A stretch of DNA of 64,000 bases from Actinomadura rayongensis (GCF_009831215.1 NZ_WUTW01000002.1:124001-188000); one strand, 5' to 3'; shown: positions 18,072 through 27,274, counted from the first letter of the stretch. A program made the numbers and translations. The notes: generated from the sequence alone by a model not told the origin.

Positions 18072-18863
18072 TCACCGCTTGCGGGCCAGCCCGGCGTAGT
18101 AGTACGCCGCGTGCGGGTCCGCGGGCGGGGCGTCGGGACGCCACGCGACGAGCGGGACGGCGCCGGGCTCCAGCAGCTCCGCCGTCCCGAACAGCGCCTC
18201 GAAGGCCGTCCGGCTCCGGTCCACGAGCGTGATCCCGGCGGCCTCGGCGGCGGCCCGCGCCGCCGCGAACGCCGGGGGGTCGAAGTCGCCGGACGGATGG
18301 GAGATCGCGATGAGGCTGCCCGGGGCGAGCGCGTCCGCCAGCGTCGCCACCCACCGCTCGGGGCCCTGCTCGGGCGTGAAGTACATCAGCACCGCGACCA
18401 GCGTCAGCGCGACCGGACGGTCCAGGTCCAGCGTCGCCGTGAGCAGCGGGTCGGCGAGGATCGACTCCGGATCGGTCAGGTCGGCGTGCAGGTACGCGGT
18501 CGCGCCCGCCGGGTCGCTCGTCATCAGCGCGCGGGCGTGCGCGAGGACGAGCGGGTCGTTGTCGACGTACACCACGCGCGAGGACGGCTCCAGCGCCTGC
18601 GCCACCTCGTGCAGGTTCGGGGACGTCGGGATGCCCGTGCCGATGTCGAGGAACTGCGTCACGCCCTCGGCGACGACGTGCCGCGTCACCCGCTGCATGA
18701 ACGCGCGGTTCGCCCGCGCCATGACCGGGAGGTTCGGGATGGCCGCGATCATCGCGTCGCCGAGCGCGCGATCGGCCTCGAAGTTGTCCTTGCCGCCGAG
18801 CCAGTAGTCGTAGACGCGCGCCTCGTGGGGGACGCTGGTGTCCAGTTCGGGGGTGTTCGCCAT
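18072..18863 (-). CDS. SAM-dependent methyltransferase, DUF574/Methyltransf_19 family (copy 1)
   Basis: The 263-residue class I methyltransferase begins with the family block DTSVPHEARVYDYWLGG. It has the SAM motif FLDIGTGIPTSPN, acidic VVYVDNDP and RPVALTLVAVLMYF. This family is strongly expanded in Streptosporangiales and Streptomyces; substrates are unknown. It is closely similar along its length to the next gene, which indicates tandem duplication. ATG 18863 starts the conserved region directly. Confidence 0.9.
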   Translation of the reverse strand: MANTPELDTSVPHEARVYDYWLGGKDNFEADRALGDAMIAAIPNLPVMARANRAFMQRVTRHVVAEGVTQFLDIGTGIPTSPNLHEVAQALEPSSRVVYVDNDPLVLAHARALMTSDPAGATAYLHADLTDPESILADPLLTATLDLDRPVALTLVAVLMYFTPEQGPERWVATLADALAPGSLIAISHPSGDFDPPAFAAARAAAEAAGITLVDRSRTAFEALFGTAELLEPGAVPLVAWRPDAPPADPHAAYYYAGLARKR

Positions 18864-18938
18864 CGCCTCGACCTTCGCGGAAGCCGGCTGCCGGTCTGAT
18901 CCTCCCATGTCCGGGTCGGCCCGAACGCCGGTTTCGGC

Positions 18939-19724
18939 TCAGTCCTTGCGGCCGAGACCGGCGTAGTAGTACGCGGCGTTCGGATCGGCGACGGGCTCGT
19001 CGGGACGCCACGTCACGAGCGGGACCGCGCCGGGCTCCAGCAGCTTCGCCGGGCCGAACAGCGTCTCGAACTCGGTGCGCGTCCGCGACACCAGCGTGAT
19101 CCCGGCGCGGTTGGCGATGGCGTTGGCCTCCGCGACGGCCTCGGGGTCGAAGTCGGCGCTCGGGTGCGAGATCGCGACGAGGCTGCCCGGGGCGAGGGCG
19201 TCCAGCAGTTCGGTGACCCAGCGCTCGGGGCGCCGGTCGACCGGGAAGTACATGAGCAGCGCGACGAGCATGAGCGCGACCGGACGGTCCAGGTCCAGCG
19301 TCGCGGGCAGCAGCGGGTCGGCGAGGATCGTCGCGGGCTCGGTGAGGTCGCCCTCGGCGTAGGCGACGCCGGGGACGTCCTTGAGCAGCGTCCGCGCGTG
19401 CCGGGCGACCAGCGGGTCGTAGTCCACGTACACGACGCGGGCGTCCGGGTCGGCGGCGCGCGCGATCTCGTGCAGGTTCGGGGACGTCGGGATGCCGCTG
19501 CCGATGTCGAGGAACTGCGTCACGCCCTCGGCGACGATGTGCCGCGTCACGCGCTCCATGAACGCGCGGTTCGCCCGCGCCATGACCGGCAGCGTCGGGA
19601 TCGCGGCGATCATCGCGTCGCCGAGCGCGCGGTCGGCCTCGAAGTTGTCGCTCCCGCCCAGCCAGTAGTCGTAGACCCGCGCCTCGTGCGGGACGGACGT
19701 GTCGAAATCCGGCGAATCGGCCAT
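18939..19724 (-). CDS. SAM-dependent methyltransferase, DUF574/Methyltransf_19 family (copy 2)
   Basis: This 261-residue paralog of the downstream gene shares DTSVPHEARVYDYWLGG, FLDIGSGIPTSPN and the C-terminal AAYYYAGLGRKD block. The SAM loop has Ser for Thr, and the acidic loop reads VVYVDYDP, so some divergence at the binding site has occurred. ATG start with CTGGAGG about nine bases upstream. The 75-bp spacer to copy 1 has its own ribosome-binding site but no clear terminator, so co-transcription is likely. Confidence 0.9.
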   Translation of the reverse strand: MADSPDFDTSVPHEARVYDYWLGGSDNFEADRALGDAMIAAIPTLPVMARANRAFMERVTRHIVAEGVTQFLDIGSGIPTSPNLHEIARAADPDARVVYVDYDPLVARHARTLLKDVPGVAYAEGDLTEPATILADPLLPATLDLDRPVALMLVALLMYFPVDRRPERWVTELLDALAPGSLVAISHPSADFDPEAVAEANAIANRAGITLVSRTRTEFETLFGPAKLLEPGAVPLVTWRPDEPVADPNAAYYYAGLGRKD

Positions 19725-19881
19725 GCGCGGAAACCTCCAGCAAGATCGTCTCGCTCGATCCTCGCACCGCCGCCCGCCCGGCGGCACCCGTTCGCCCAGT
19801 CCGGACATCCTGACCCGCGAGTCGCCGCCCCTGTCGGACGCGCCACCCCGGCCTGGCGGAAATGTTCCGGATTGCGTGCTT

Positions 19882-19887
19882 TAGAGT
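19882..19887 (+). promoter_or_regulatory. Leaderless promoter -10 (TAGAGT)
   Basis: TAGAGT, seven bases, then GTG at 19895. This is the same spacing as at 12940 and 13412. There is no Shine-Dalgarno sequence, so leaderless translation of the DUF2568-type gene is expected. Confidence 0.65.
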
Positions 19888-19894
19888 CGGGCGC

Positions 19895-20269
19895 GTGGCG
19901 AAGCGTTCGAGTCCCGGCGGCTCGGTTCCGGATCCGCGCGGCGCGGCGGCGCTGCGGTTCGTCTGCGAGCTGATCGCGTGGGTCGCGGCGCCGTGGGCGC
20001 TCGCGCCGGTGAGCGTCCCGCTGGCGGTGCTGTCGGTCGTCGTCCTCATCGGGCTGCCGACGGTGTTCGGGACGCCCGGCGACAAGGCGCGGACCATCGT
20101 CGCCGTGCCCGGGTGGGCGACGATCGCGCTCGTCGTGCTCCAGCTCTTGGTCGCGGCCGTCGCGCCCTGGTTCGCGTGGCCGGTGCCGGTCGCCGTGGTC
20201 GCGACCGTCCTCGCCGGCGCCGCCGCCGTCGCCGAACTCCCGCGCTGGCGCGCCCTCGCCCGCCGCTGA
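19895..20269 (+). CDS. DUF2568 (YrdB-like) small membrane protein
   Basis: The 124-residue protein has a short basic N terminus and four hydrophobic helices, starting ALRFVCELIAWVAAPWAL as in the DUF2568/YrdB family. A GTPGDKARTI loop joins helices two and three. Function unknown. The start codon is fixed by the leaderless promoter rather than by an upstream ATG, which would add a poorly conserved stretch. Confidence 0.75.
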   Translation: MAKRSSPGGSVPDPRGAAALRFVCELIAWVAAPWALAPVSVPLAVLSVVVLIGLPTVFGTPGDKARTIVAVPGWATIALVVLQLLVAAVAPWFAWPVPVAVVATVLAGAAAVAELPRWRALARR

Positions 20270-20277
20270 CCGCTCGG

Positions 20278-20305
20278 CGCTGATCGTCCGGCGCGGCGAT
20301 CAGCG
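20278..20305. terminator. Stem-loop between DUF2568 gene and deoA
   Basis: CGCTGATCG pairs with CGATCAGCG around a ten-base loop between two convergent genes. There is no U-run on either side, so termination efficiency is uncertain. Confidence 0.45.
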
Positions 20306-20340
20306 GGTGGGCCGGCGGACGGCCGGGCCCGCCCGGCGGG

Positions 20341-21618
20341 TCAGGCGATGCGGTCGATGATCAAGGGGAGCAGGTCGGGGGTTCCCGTGTCGGTGATCTC
20401 TATCGCGTCGGAGAGGGCTTCCAGGGCTCGGGGGAAGCGGGACGTGTCGTCGGCGTGGAGGGTCAGCAGCGGGGCGCCCTCGCGGACGGTGTCGCCGGGC
20501 TTGGCGTGGCAGATGACGCCCGCGCCGAACGAGACCGGGTCCTCCTTGCGCGCGCGGCCCGCGCCCAGGCGCCAGGCCGCCAGGCCGACCCCGTAGGCGT
20601 CCAGGCGGGTCAGGACGCCGGACGCCGGGGCGCGCAGCACGTGCTCCTCGCGGGCCACCGGGAGCGGCGCGTCCGGGTTGCCGCCCTGCGCGACGACCAT
20701 GCGGCGCCAGACGTCCATCGCCGAGCCGTCCGCGAGGGCCGCCGCCGGGTCCTTGGCGGCCGTGAGGCCCGCCGCCGCCAGCATTTCGCGGGCCAGCGCG
20801 ACCGTTAGTTCCACCACGTCGGGCGGGCCGCCCCCCGAAAGAACCTCGACGGCCTCGGCGACCTCGACGGCGTTGCCGACGGCCGCGCCGAGCGGACGGT
20901 CCATCGCCGTCAGCAGCGCGACCGTCCGCAGGCCGTGGTCGGCGCCGATCGCGACCATCGTCTCGGCCAGCTCCCGCGCCGGCGCCTCGGCCTTCATGAA
21001 CGCGCCCGAGCCGACCTTGACGTCCAGGACCAGCGCGCCCGTGCCCTCGGCGATCTTCTTCGACATGATCGAGGAGGCGATGAGCGGGATCGACTCGACC
21101 GTGCCCGTCACGTCCCGCAGCGCGTAGAGCTTGCGGTCGGCGGGGGCGAGGCCGCCGCCCGCCGCGCAGACGACCGCGCCCGTCGCGGCGAGGACGTCCA
21201 GCATCTCGGCGGCGCTCAGCGACGCGCGCCAGCCCGGGATCGACTCCAGCTTGTCCAGCGTGCCGCCGGTGTGGCCGAGGCCCCGGCCGGAGAGCTGCGG
21301 GACGGCCGCGCCGCACGCCGCGACCAGCGGCGCCAGCGGCAGCGTGATCTTGTCGCCGACGCCGCCGGTGGAGTGCTTGTCGGTCGTCGGACGGTCCAGC
21401 GCCGACCAGTCCATCCGCTCCCCGGACGCGATCATCGCCTCCGTCCAGCGGGAGACCTCGGCGCGCGACATGCCGTTGAGCAGGATCGCCATCGCGAGCG
21501 CGGCCATCTGCTCATCGGCGACCGCGCCGCGCGTGTAGGCGTCCACGACCCAGTCGATCTGCGCGGGGCTCAGCGCGGCCCCGTCCCGCTTGGCGCGGAT
21601 GACGTCGATGGCGTCCAC
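20341..21618 (-). CDS. deoA: Thymidine phosphorylase
   Basis: The 425-residue enzyme phosphorolyses thymidine and deoxyuridine to base and deoxyribose-1-phosphate. Diagnostic segments are MDAIDVIRAKRDG at the start, the phosphate-binding KHSTGGVGDK and SGRGLGHTGGTLDKLE. The GTG at 21618 follows AAGGGGGAC. It lies eleven bases after cdd, which supplies deoxyuridine from deoxycytidine, and downstream of the nucleoside transporter, forming one import-and-salvage operon on the minus strand. Confidence 0.95.
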   Translation of the reverse strand: MDAIDVIRAKRDGAALSPAQIDWVVDAYTRGAVADEQMAALAMAILLNGMSRAEVSRWTEAMIASGERMDWSALDRPTTDKHSTGGVGDKITLPLAPLVAACGAAVPQLSGRGLGHTGGTLDKLESIPGWRASLSAAEMLDVLAATGAVVCAAGGGLAPADRKLYALRDVTGTVESIPLIASSIMSKKIAEGTGALVLDVKVGSGAFMKAEAPARELAETMVAIGADHGLRTVALLTAMDRPLGAAVGNAVEVAEAVEVLSGGGPPDVVELTVALAREMLAAAGLTAAKDPAAALADGSAMDVWRRMVVAQGGNPDAPLPVAREEHVLRAPASGVLTRLDAYGVGLAAWRLGAGRARKEDPVSFGAGVICHAKPGDTVREGAPLLTLHADDTSRFPRALEALSDAIEITDTGTPDLLPLIIDRIA

Positions 21619-21629
21619 GGCGTCCCCCT

Positions 21630-22037
21630 TCAGGCTCGGTCGGTCAGGTCGGCGGGGCCGAACGCGTCCGGCAGCAGCTCGGCGAGCGGGCGCACGCCGG
21701 CGGCGGTCTCCAGCAGCAGGTCCGGCCCGCCGTGCTCCCACAGGATCTGGCGGCAGCGTCCGCACGGCATGAGCGGATCGCCGTTCCGATCCACCACCGC
21801 GACGGCGACCAGCCGGGGGCTCTGCGGGGCGTCCCCGCCGAACAGCGCCGACACGAGGCTGCACTCGGCGCACAGCCCGACACCGTAGCTGGCGTTCTCG
21901 ACGTTGCAGCCGGTGAGGACCCGGCCGTCGGCCGCGAGGCCCGCCGCGCCGACCGGGAAGCCGGAGTACGGAGCGTAGGCACGTTCCATCGCCGTCCGCG
22001 CGGACGCCCGCAGCACCGGCCAGTCGATCTTCGTCAT
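21630..22037 (-). CDS. cdd: Cytidine deaminase
   Basis: The 135-residue tetrameric-type cytidine deaminase has NVENASYGVGLCAE (zinc Cys plus catalytic Glu) and PCGRCRQ (two zinc Cys). It converts cytidine and deoxycytidine to uridine forms. The ATG lies four bases after the stop of the upstream permease gene, so it is part of the transporter operon. An upstream in-frame start at 22055 would overlap the permease gene and is less likely. Confidence 0.95.
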   Translation of the reverse strand: MTKIDWPVLRASARTAMERAYAPYSGFPVGAAGLAADGRVLTGCNVENASYGVGLCAECSLVSALFGGDAPQSPRLVAVAVVDRNGDPLMPCGRCRQILWEHGGPDLLLETAAGVRPLAELLPDAFGPADLTDRA

Positions 22038-22041
22038 GCGC

Positions 22042-23292
22042 CTAGCGTGCCTCACCCCGCCGGTAGCGCAAGCCGTCGGCCGCCGGCATGCGGAGCCTTT
22101 GGCTCGCGAGCGCGAGGACGAGCAGGGTCGTGAGGTGCGGGCTGAACGACACCAGTTCGCCCGGGACGACGTCGCTGTCGAGGAACCAGACGAGCAGCCC
22201 GACGGCCGCGACCGCCGCCAGCCCCGCCGCGAGGAACGAGCGCCGCCACGCCTGCCACGCCGCGACCGCGACGAGCAGGACGGCCACGAACAGCAGCAGC
22301 GCGTGCACGGCCTGCCCGCCGTCCCGGACGTTCATCGCGTCGGTGTACCCGAACAGCAGCGAGCCCGCCGCGAGCCCGCCGGGACGCCAGTTCCCGAAGA
22401 TCATCGCGGCGAGGCCGATGAAGCCGCGCCCGGCCGTCTGGCCGTCCTGGTAGATCGGCGCGGCGACCGTCACGAGGAACGCGCCCGCCAGCCCGGCCAG
22501 CCCGCCCGAGATGAGCACCGCCGCGTACTTCATCCGGTACACGCGGACGCCCAGCGACTCGGCGGCGTACGGGTCCTCGCCGCAGGACCGGACGCGCAGC
22601 CCGAACGGCGTCCGCCACAGCACGAAGTAGCTCACCGGGACGAGCAGCAGCGCCACCAGCGTGAGCAGCGACATCTGGTGCGTCAGGCCGCGCAGGACGC
22701 CCGCGAGGTCGGAGACCAGGAACCAGTGGTGCTTCTCCAGCGACCCGAGCCAGTCGGGCGTGCCGCCGCCGCCCGACAGCACCGGCAGCGAGATCTTGGT
22801 GATCGGGTCGACCGGCGGCGACTGCCGGGGGCCGCCGCCCAGCTCCTTGGCGTGTCCGACGTTGAACACCAGGCCCGCGAGGAACTGGGTCAGGCCCAGC
22901 CCGAGGATGTTGATCGCGACGCCGGACACGATGTGGTCGACGCCGAACGAGACGGTCGCGACCGCGTGCAGCAGGCCGCCGAGCGCGCCGCCCGCGATGC
23001 CCGCGAGGACGCCGATCCACGGGCCCCACTGGTAGCCGGCCCAGGCGCCCGTCCACGTCCCGAGGATCATCATGCCTTCGAGCCCGATGTTGATCACGCC
23101 CGCGCGCTCGGCCCACAGCCCGCCGAGCCCGGCCAGGAAGATCGGCACCGCGAGGCGCAGCATGGCCTCGACCGTGCCGCTGGACGTGACGTCGTTCGCG
23201 CCGTCCACGACCCGCACCAGCGACAGCAGGACGAGCAGGCCCGCCGCGATGAGCAGGTAGTGCGGCAGCCGGAGCTTCTTCACGGCGTTCAC
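22042..23292 (-). CDS. Nucleoside ABC transporter permease 2 (BMP/NupQ type)
   Basis: The 416-residue membrane protein has about ten helices and the branched-chain-permease fold. ERAGVINIGLEGMMILG is the signature of permeases of the BmpA-linked nucleoside (guanosine/purine) uptake systems. GTG 23292 overlaps the preceding permease stop as GTGA. With the partner permease it forms the membrane channel. The C-terminal extension with extra helices (AAWQAWRRSFLAAGLAAV) is longer than in typical members. Confidence 0.92.
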   Translation of the reverse strand: MNAVKKLRLPHYLLIAAGLLVLLSLVRVVDGANDVTSSGTVEAMLRLAVPIFLAGLGGLWAERAGVINIGLEGMMILGTWTGAWAGYQWGPWIGVLAGIAGGALGGLLHAVATVSFGVDHIVSGVAINILGLGLTQFLAGLVFNVGHAKELGGGPRQSPPVDPITKISLPVLSGGGGTPDWLGSLEKHHWFLVSDLAGVLRGLTHQMSLLTLVALLLVPVSYFVLWRTPFGLRVRSCGEDPYAAESLGVRVYRMKYAAVLISGGLAGLAGAFLVTVAAPIYQDGQTAGRGFIGLAAMIFGNWRPGGLAAGSLLFGYTDAMNVRDGGQAVHALLLFVAVLLVAVAAWQAWRRSFLAAGLAAVAAVGLLVWFLDSDVVPGELVSFSPHLTTLLVLALASQRLRMPAADGLRYRRGEAR

Positions 23293-24455
23293 CGTCCCTT
23301 CCCCGCCCGCGCGAGGTCATGGCCGGTCGCCAGCTCGCCCGCGACGGCCCGCTGCTCGCGCCGGATCTCGAAGCGCCGCACCAGCTCGTACACGATGACG
23401 ACGGTCAGGACGACCACGCCCTGCATCACGCCGACGATCTCCTTGGGCACCTCGACCTCCTGCAGCACGTCGGAGGTCTGGTCGAGGAACGCGAACAGCA
23501 CGGCCGCGAACGCGATGCCGAGCGGATGGTTGCGGCCGAGCAGCGCCACCGTGATCCCGGTGAACCCGAGGCCCGCCGGGAAGTTCAGCGAGTACTCGTA
23601 GGACGCGCCCAGCAGCTCCGGCATCCCGATCAGGCCCGCGATCGCGCCGGACGTGACCATCGTGACGACGATCATCTTCTTGGCGCTGACGCCGCTGGCC
23701 TCCGCCGCGCCCGGCGCGAGCCCCGACACCTTCAGGTCGAACCCGAACCGCGTGTAGTTCACGACGACCCAGAACACGATCCCGACGACGATCGCCACCG
23801 GCAGCAGCCCGTAGAGCCGTCCAGGCAGGTCGATCCCGATCGCCGACAACGCGCCGTTCAGCGCCCCGACCCGTCCGGACGACGGGACCTGCGGCGTCGC
23901 GATGTTGTTGCTGCCCGGCCGCATCTCCGCGAGCCGCTTGGGGTTCAGCAGGTAGGCGATGAGCCCGGTCGCGATCGAGTTCAGCATGATCGTGGACAGG
24001 ACCTCGCTGACGCCGCGCGTCACCTTCAGCACGCCCGCGATCGCCGCCCACAGCCCGCCGACGACCATCGCCGCGACGATCGTCAGGATCTGCCCGAACG
24101 GCGCGGGCAGCGACAGCGCGCCCGCCAGCGCCGCCGCGAGCAGCGCCGCCAGCCGGTACTGGCCGTCCACGCCGATGTTGAGCAGCGCCATCCGGAACCC
24201 GATCGCGACCGCCACCGCCGACAGGTAGTAGCGCGTCGCCCGGTTGAGGATGTCGACGACCGAGTTCGGCGTCGTCCCGTAGTCGACCATGGCCTGCACG
24301 GAACTCACCGGATCGGCCCCGGTGACCCGCAGCAGCACCATCGTGATGCCGAGCGAGATCAGCAGCGCCAGCACCGGCGCCCCGATCCGCAACGCCATCC
24401 CCCGCGGCCCGAGCCCCCGCAACACCGCCTGCCACGCAGGCACCTTCTTGCTCAT
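23289..24455 (-). CDS. Nucleoside ABC transporter permease 1 (BMP/NupP type)
   Basis: The 388-residue permease has about nine to ten helices. It contains NIGVDGQYRLAALLAAALAG, the counterpart of the NIGLEG motif in its partner. ATG 24455 overlaps the ATPase stop codon as ATGA. The strict order lipoprotein-ATPase-permease-permease on one strand is that of Bmp/Nup nucleoside importers. Confidence 0.92.
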   Translation of the reverse strand: MSKKVPAWQAVLRGLGPRGMALRIGAPVLALLISLGITMVLLRVTGADPVSSVQAMVDYGTTPNSVVDILNRATRYYLSAVAVAIGFRMALLNIGVDGQYRLAALLAAALAGALSLPAPFGQILTIVAAMVVGGLWAAIAGVLKVTRGVSEVLSTIMLNSIATGLIAYLLNPKRLAEMRPGSNNIATPQVPSSGRVGALNGALSAIGIDLPGRLYGLLPVAIVVGIVFWVVVNYTRFGFDLKVSGLAPGAAEASGVSAKKMIVVTMVTSGAIAGLIGMPELLGASYEYSLNFPAGLGFTGITVALLGRNHPLGIAFAAVLFAFLDQTSDVLQEVEVPKEIVGVMQGVVVLTVVIVYELVRRFEIRREQRAVAGELATGHDLARAGKGR

Positions 24456-25966
24456 GAGACGGCTCCGGTCATTGCGGAGCCGAGGTCTTCGGGGGTGACC
24501 GAGCGGGGGTCGACCTCGGCGACGAGGCGGCCTCGCAGGATCACGTGCAGCGTGTCCGACATGCCGATCAGTTCCTCAAGGTCGGCGCTGACGAGCAGGA
24601 CGGCCAGGCCCGCCGCGCGGGCGGCGCGCAGCGCGTCCCAGATCGCCGCCTGCGCGCCCACGTCGATGCCGCGCGTCGGGTGCGCGGCGACCAGCAGCTT
24701 CGGCGCGCCCGACATCTCGCGGCCCACGATGAGCTTCTGCTGGTTGCCGCCCGACAGGGCGCCCGCCGGGACGTCGATCCCGGGCGTCCGGACGTCGTAC
24801 TCGGCCGCGATCCGGGCCGTGTCGCGGCGCGCGCCGCGCCGGTCGATCCACGGGCCGCGCGCGTTCGGGCGCTCGGTCTGGTGGCCGAGCATCCGGTTCT
24901 CCCACAGCGGCGCCTCCAGCACGAGCCCGTGCCGGTGCCGGTCCTCGGGGATGTAGGCGATGCCCGCCTCGCGGCGGCGGCGCGTCGGCCAGTGCGTCAC
25001 GTCGACGCCGCCGTACCGGATCGTCCCGGACGCCGCCGGGCGGATCCCCATCAGCGCCTCGATCAGCTCGCCCTGCCCGTTGCCCTCGACGCCCGCGAGC
25101 CCGACGATCTCGCCGCGCCGGATGCGCAGCGACACGTCGTCCACGACCGCGCGGCCCTCCGGCGTCCGGACGGTCAGCCCCGCGACGTCGAGCTGGACCT
25201 CGTCGGTCACCGTGGACTCGCGCAGCTCCGGCGTCGGCAGCTCCGACCCGACCATCAGCTCCGCCAGCCGCCGCGCCGTGACCTCCGCCGGGTCCAGCCG
25301 GGTCGCGACGGTCGTGCCGCGCCGGATCACCGAGATCGCGTCGGCGACCGACAGCACCTCGTCCAGCTTGTGCGAGATGAACAGGACCGTCAGGCCCTCG
25401 GCGCGCAGCTCCCGCAGGTTGGCGAACAGCTCGTCCACCTCCTGCGGGACGAGCACCGCCGTCGGCTCGTCCAGGATCAGGACCTTCGCGCCCCGGTACA
25501 GCACCTTGAGGATCTCGACGCGCTGCCGGTCCCCCACGCCGAGCGGCTGGACGAGACTGTCGGGGTCGACGCGCAACCCGTACCGCGCGGACATGTCGCG
25601 GATCGCGGCGCGGGCCGCCGCGAAGTCGATCCGGCCGAACCGGCGCGGCTCGGCGCCGAGGATCACGTTCTCCAGCACGGTCAGGTTGTCGGCCAGCTTG
25701 AAGTGCTGGTGGACCATCCCGATCCCGCGCGCGATCGCGTCGGCCGGGGACCGCAGGACGACCTGCTCGCCGTCGATCTCGACGGTCCCCTCGTCCGGCC
25801 GCTGCATCCCGTACAGGATCTTCATCAGCGTGGACTTGCCGGCGCCGTTCTCCCCGCACAGCGCGTGGACCTCGCCGCGCTCGATCGTCAGGTCCACGTC
25901 GCGGTTGGCGACGACGCCGGGGAACCGTTTCGTGATGCCGGTCAGGCGTACGGCAGCGTCAGGCAC
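24452..25966 (-). CDS. Nucleoside ABC transporter double ATPase
   Basis: About 504 residues with two nucleotide-binding domains. The first has an intact Walker A (GENGAGKSTLMK), a GVGDRQRVEI signature and LDEPTAVL. The second has the degenerate Walker A GVEGNGQGEL, a good signature LSGGNQQKLIVGRE and AAHPTRGIDVG in place of Walker B. This asymmetry is normal for sugar/nucleoside-type double ATPases. GTG 25966 is favoured because GGGGG lies nine bases upstream; a GTG three codons earlier abuts that run and is the alternative. Confidence 0.93.
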   Translation of the reverse strand: MPDAAVRLTGITKRFPGVVANRDVDLTIERGEVHALCGENGAGKSTLMKILYGMQRPDEGTVEIDGEQVVLRSPADAIARGIGMVHQHFKLADNLTVLENVILGAEPRRFGRIDFAAARAAIRDMSARYGLRVDPDSLVQPLGVGDRQRVEILKVLYRGAKVLILDEPTAVLVPQEVDELFANLRELRAEGLTVLFISHKLDEVLSVADAISVIRRGTTVATRLDPAEVTARRLAELMVGSELPTPELRESTVTDEVQLDVAGLTVRTPEGRAVVDDVSLRIRRGEIVGLAGVEGNGQGELIEALMGIRPAASGTIRYGGVDVTHWPTRRRREAGIAYIPEDRHRHGLVLEAPLWENRMLGHQTERPNARGPWIDRRGARRDTARIAAEYDVRTPGIDVPAGALSGGNQQKLIVGREMSGAPKLLVAAHPTRGIDVGAQAAIWDALRAARAAGLAVLLVSADLEELIGMSDTLHVILRGRLVAEVDPRSVTPEDLGSAMTGAVS

Positions 25967-25992
25967 CGGTCGCACCCCCCTGGTGATTGAGA

Positions 25993-26018
25993 CGGGTGCG
26001 CTCCGGAGAGCGCACCCG
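25993..26018 (-). promoter_or_regulatory. Intercistronic stem-loop between lipoprotein and ATPase genes
   Basis: CGGGTGCGCTC pairs perfectly with GAGCGCACCCG around CGGA, seven bases after the lipoprotein stop. It has no U-run. Such hairpins in ABC operons often protect the 5' cistron or attenuate the downstream ones, raising binding-protein levels; that role is inferred. Confidence 0.6.
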
Positions 26019-26024
26019 GACGCT

Positions 26025-27065
26025 CTACTCGGTCGGGACGACGATCTTCCCGGCGACGATCTGGGCCTTGAGGTCGTCCAGCTGGGCCTTGATGTCGTCC
26101 ATGTGGCCGCCGCTCACCGCGAAGCCGACGCCGTCATTGGCCAGGTTGTATTGCTTCGTCCCGGCCTTGAACGTGCCGTCGCCGACCGACTTCACGAAGT
26201 CGTACACCGACAGGTCCACGCGCTTCACCATCGAGGTGAGGATCTGGTTCTTCACCGCGGCCAGCGCGGGCTGCGCGTACTGGTCGGAGTCGACGCCGAT
26301 CGCCCACTTGCCCGCCGCGCCGACCGTCTTGATCACGCCGAGGCCCGCGCCGCCGGCCGCGTGGTAGATCACGTCCGCGCCCTGGTCGAGCTGGCCCTGC
26401 GCGGCCTCGCTGCCGAGCGCGGGGTTCTTGAAGCCGTCGAAGTTCGGGGGCTGCGTCAGGTACTTGCCGGGGAGCACCTTGATCCCCGGCTTCACCTTCT
26501 TCGCGCCCGCGTCGTACCCGGCCTCGAACTTGTGGATCAGCGGGACGTTCACCCCGCCGATGAACCCGATCGTCCCGGTCTTGGACTTCAGCGCCGCCGC
26601 CGCGCCCACCAGGTACGAGCCCTGCTCCTCGGAGAAGCATGCGCCGAGGACGTTCGCGCCCGACACCTTGCACTGGTCGGCGTCGACGACGAGGAACTTG
26701 GTGTTCGGGTAGTCCTTGGCGACCTTCAGCACCGCCGCCGTGTAGGCGAACCCGATGCCGATCACCATCTGGTAGCCCTTGCCCGCCAGCAGGCGCAGCC
26801 GCGACTCCTTGTCGGCGTCCGGCTCGTCCTGCTTCGCCGAGATCTCCTCGGTGGTGACCTTGAGTTCCTTCTTGACCCGTTCCAGGCCGCGCGCCGCCGA
26901 GTCGTTGTAGGACTGGTCGCCCCGGCCGCCCACGTCGAACGCGAGACCGACCTTCACGGTCTTCTGGTCGGAGGTGGCGGCCTTCTTGCCGCCGCACCCG
27001 GCGGCGGTGAGCGTCAACGCGGTGCCCGTCAGCGCGACGAGCGATACCTTCAGACCACGGCGCAA
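26025..27065 (-). CDS. BMP family nucleoside-binding lipoprotein
   Basis: The 346-residue binding protein has a lipoprotein signal (LVALTGTALTLTAAGC, lipidated Cys near residue 24) and a BMP/PnrA-like domain. KVGLAFDVGGRGDQSYNDSA is typical of purine-nucleoside receptors such as PnrA. I chose TTG 27065 because GAAGGGAG lies about seven bases upstream and the signal peptide then has the right length. ATG or GTG codons further upstream would add over 30 unlikely residues. The first gene of the operon, it feeds the double ATPase and two permeases. Confidence 0.88.
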   Translation of the reverse strand: MRRGLKVSLVALTGTALTLTAAGCGGKKAATSDQKTVKVGLAFDVGGRGDQSYNDSAARGLERVKKELKVTTEEISAKQDEPDADKESRLRLLAGKGYQMVIGIGFAYTAAVLKVAKDYPNTKFLVVDADQCKVSGANVLGACFSEEQGSYLVGAAAALKSKTGTIGFIGGVNVPLIHKFEAGYDAGAKKVKPGIKVLPGKYLTQPPNFDGFKNPALGSEAAQGQLDQGADVIYHAAGGAGLGVIKTVGAAGKWAIGVDSDQYAQPALAAVKNQILTSMVKRVDLSVYDFVKSVGDGTFKAGTKQYNLANDGVGFAVSGGHMDDIKAQLDDLKAQIVAGKIVVPTE

Positions 27066-27153
27066 CGTGCGCTCCCTTCGTTCCCCCCGCCCGACGCGCG
27101 GCGGTGATTCCGGCCACTGGAATCCAGGGGAAGTTATCCCGCGAGCAGGGAAA

Positions 27154-27257
27154 AACGCCCAGGCGGCGTCGAACCGCAACGCGTCCGTTATCGGGGCGGG
27201 ACCTGCCCGCCGCCGGGGGACCGAACGCGGTTACGAACGTGTTGCGACCTGGGCGTT
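27154..27257. repeat. Distant inverted repeat upstream of the nucleoside operon
   Basis: AACGCCCAGG at 27154-27163 is matched by its exact inverse CCTGGGCGTT at 27248-27257. The pair spans the promoter region between the BMP lipoprotein gene and the M20 amidohydrolase gene. It could be a pair of operator half-sites or chance; nothing else is known. Confidence 0.4.
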
Positions 27258-27274
27258 CACCCGTCACCGGCAGG

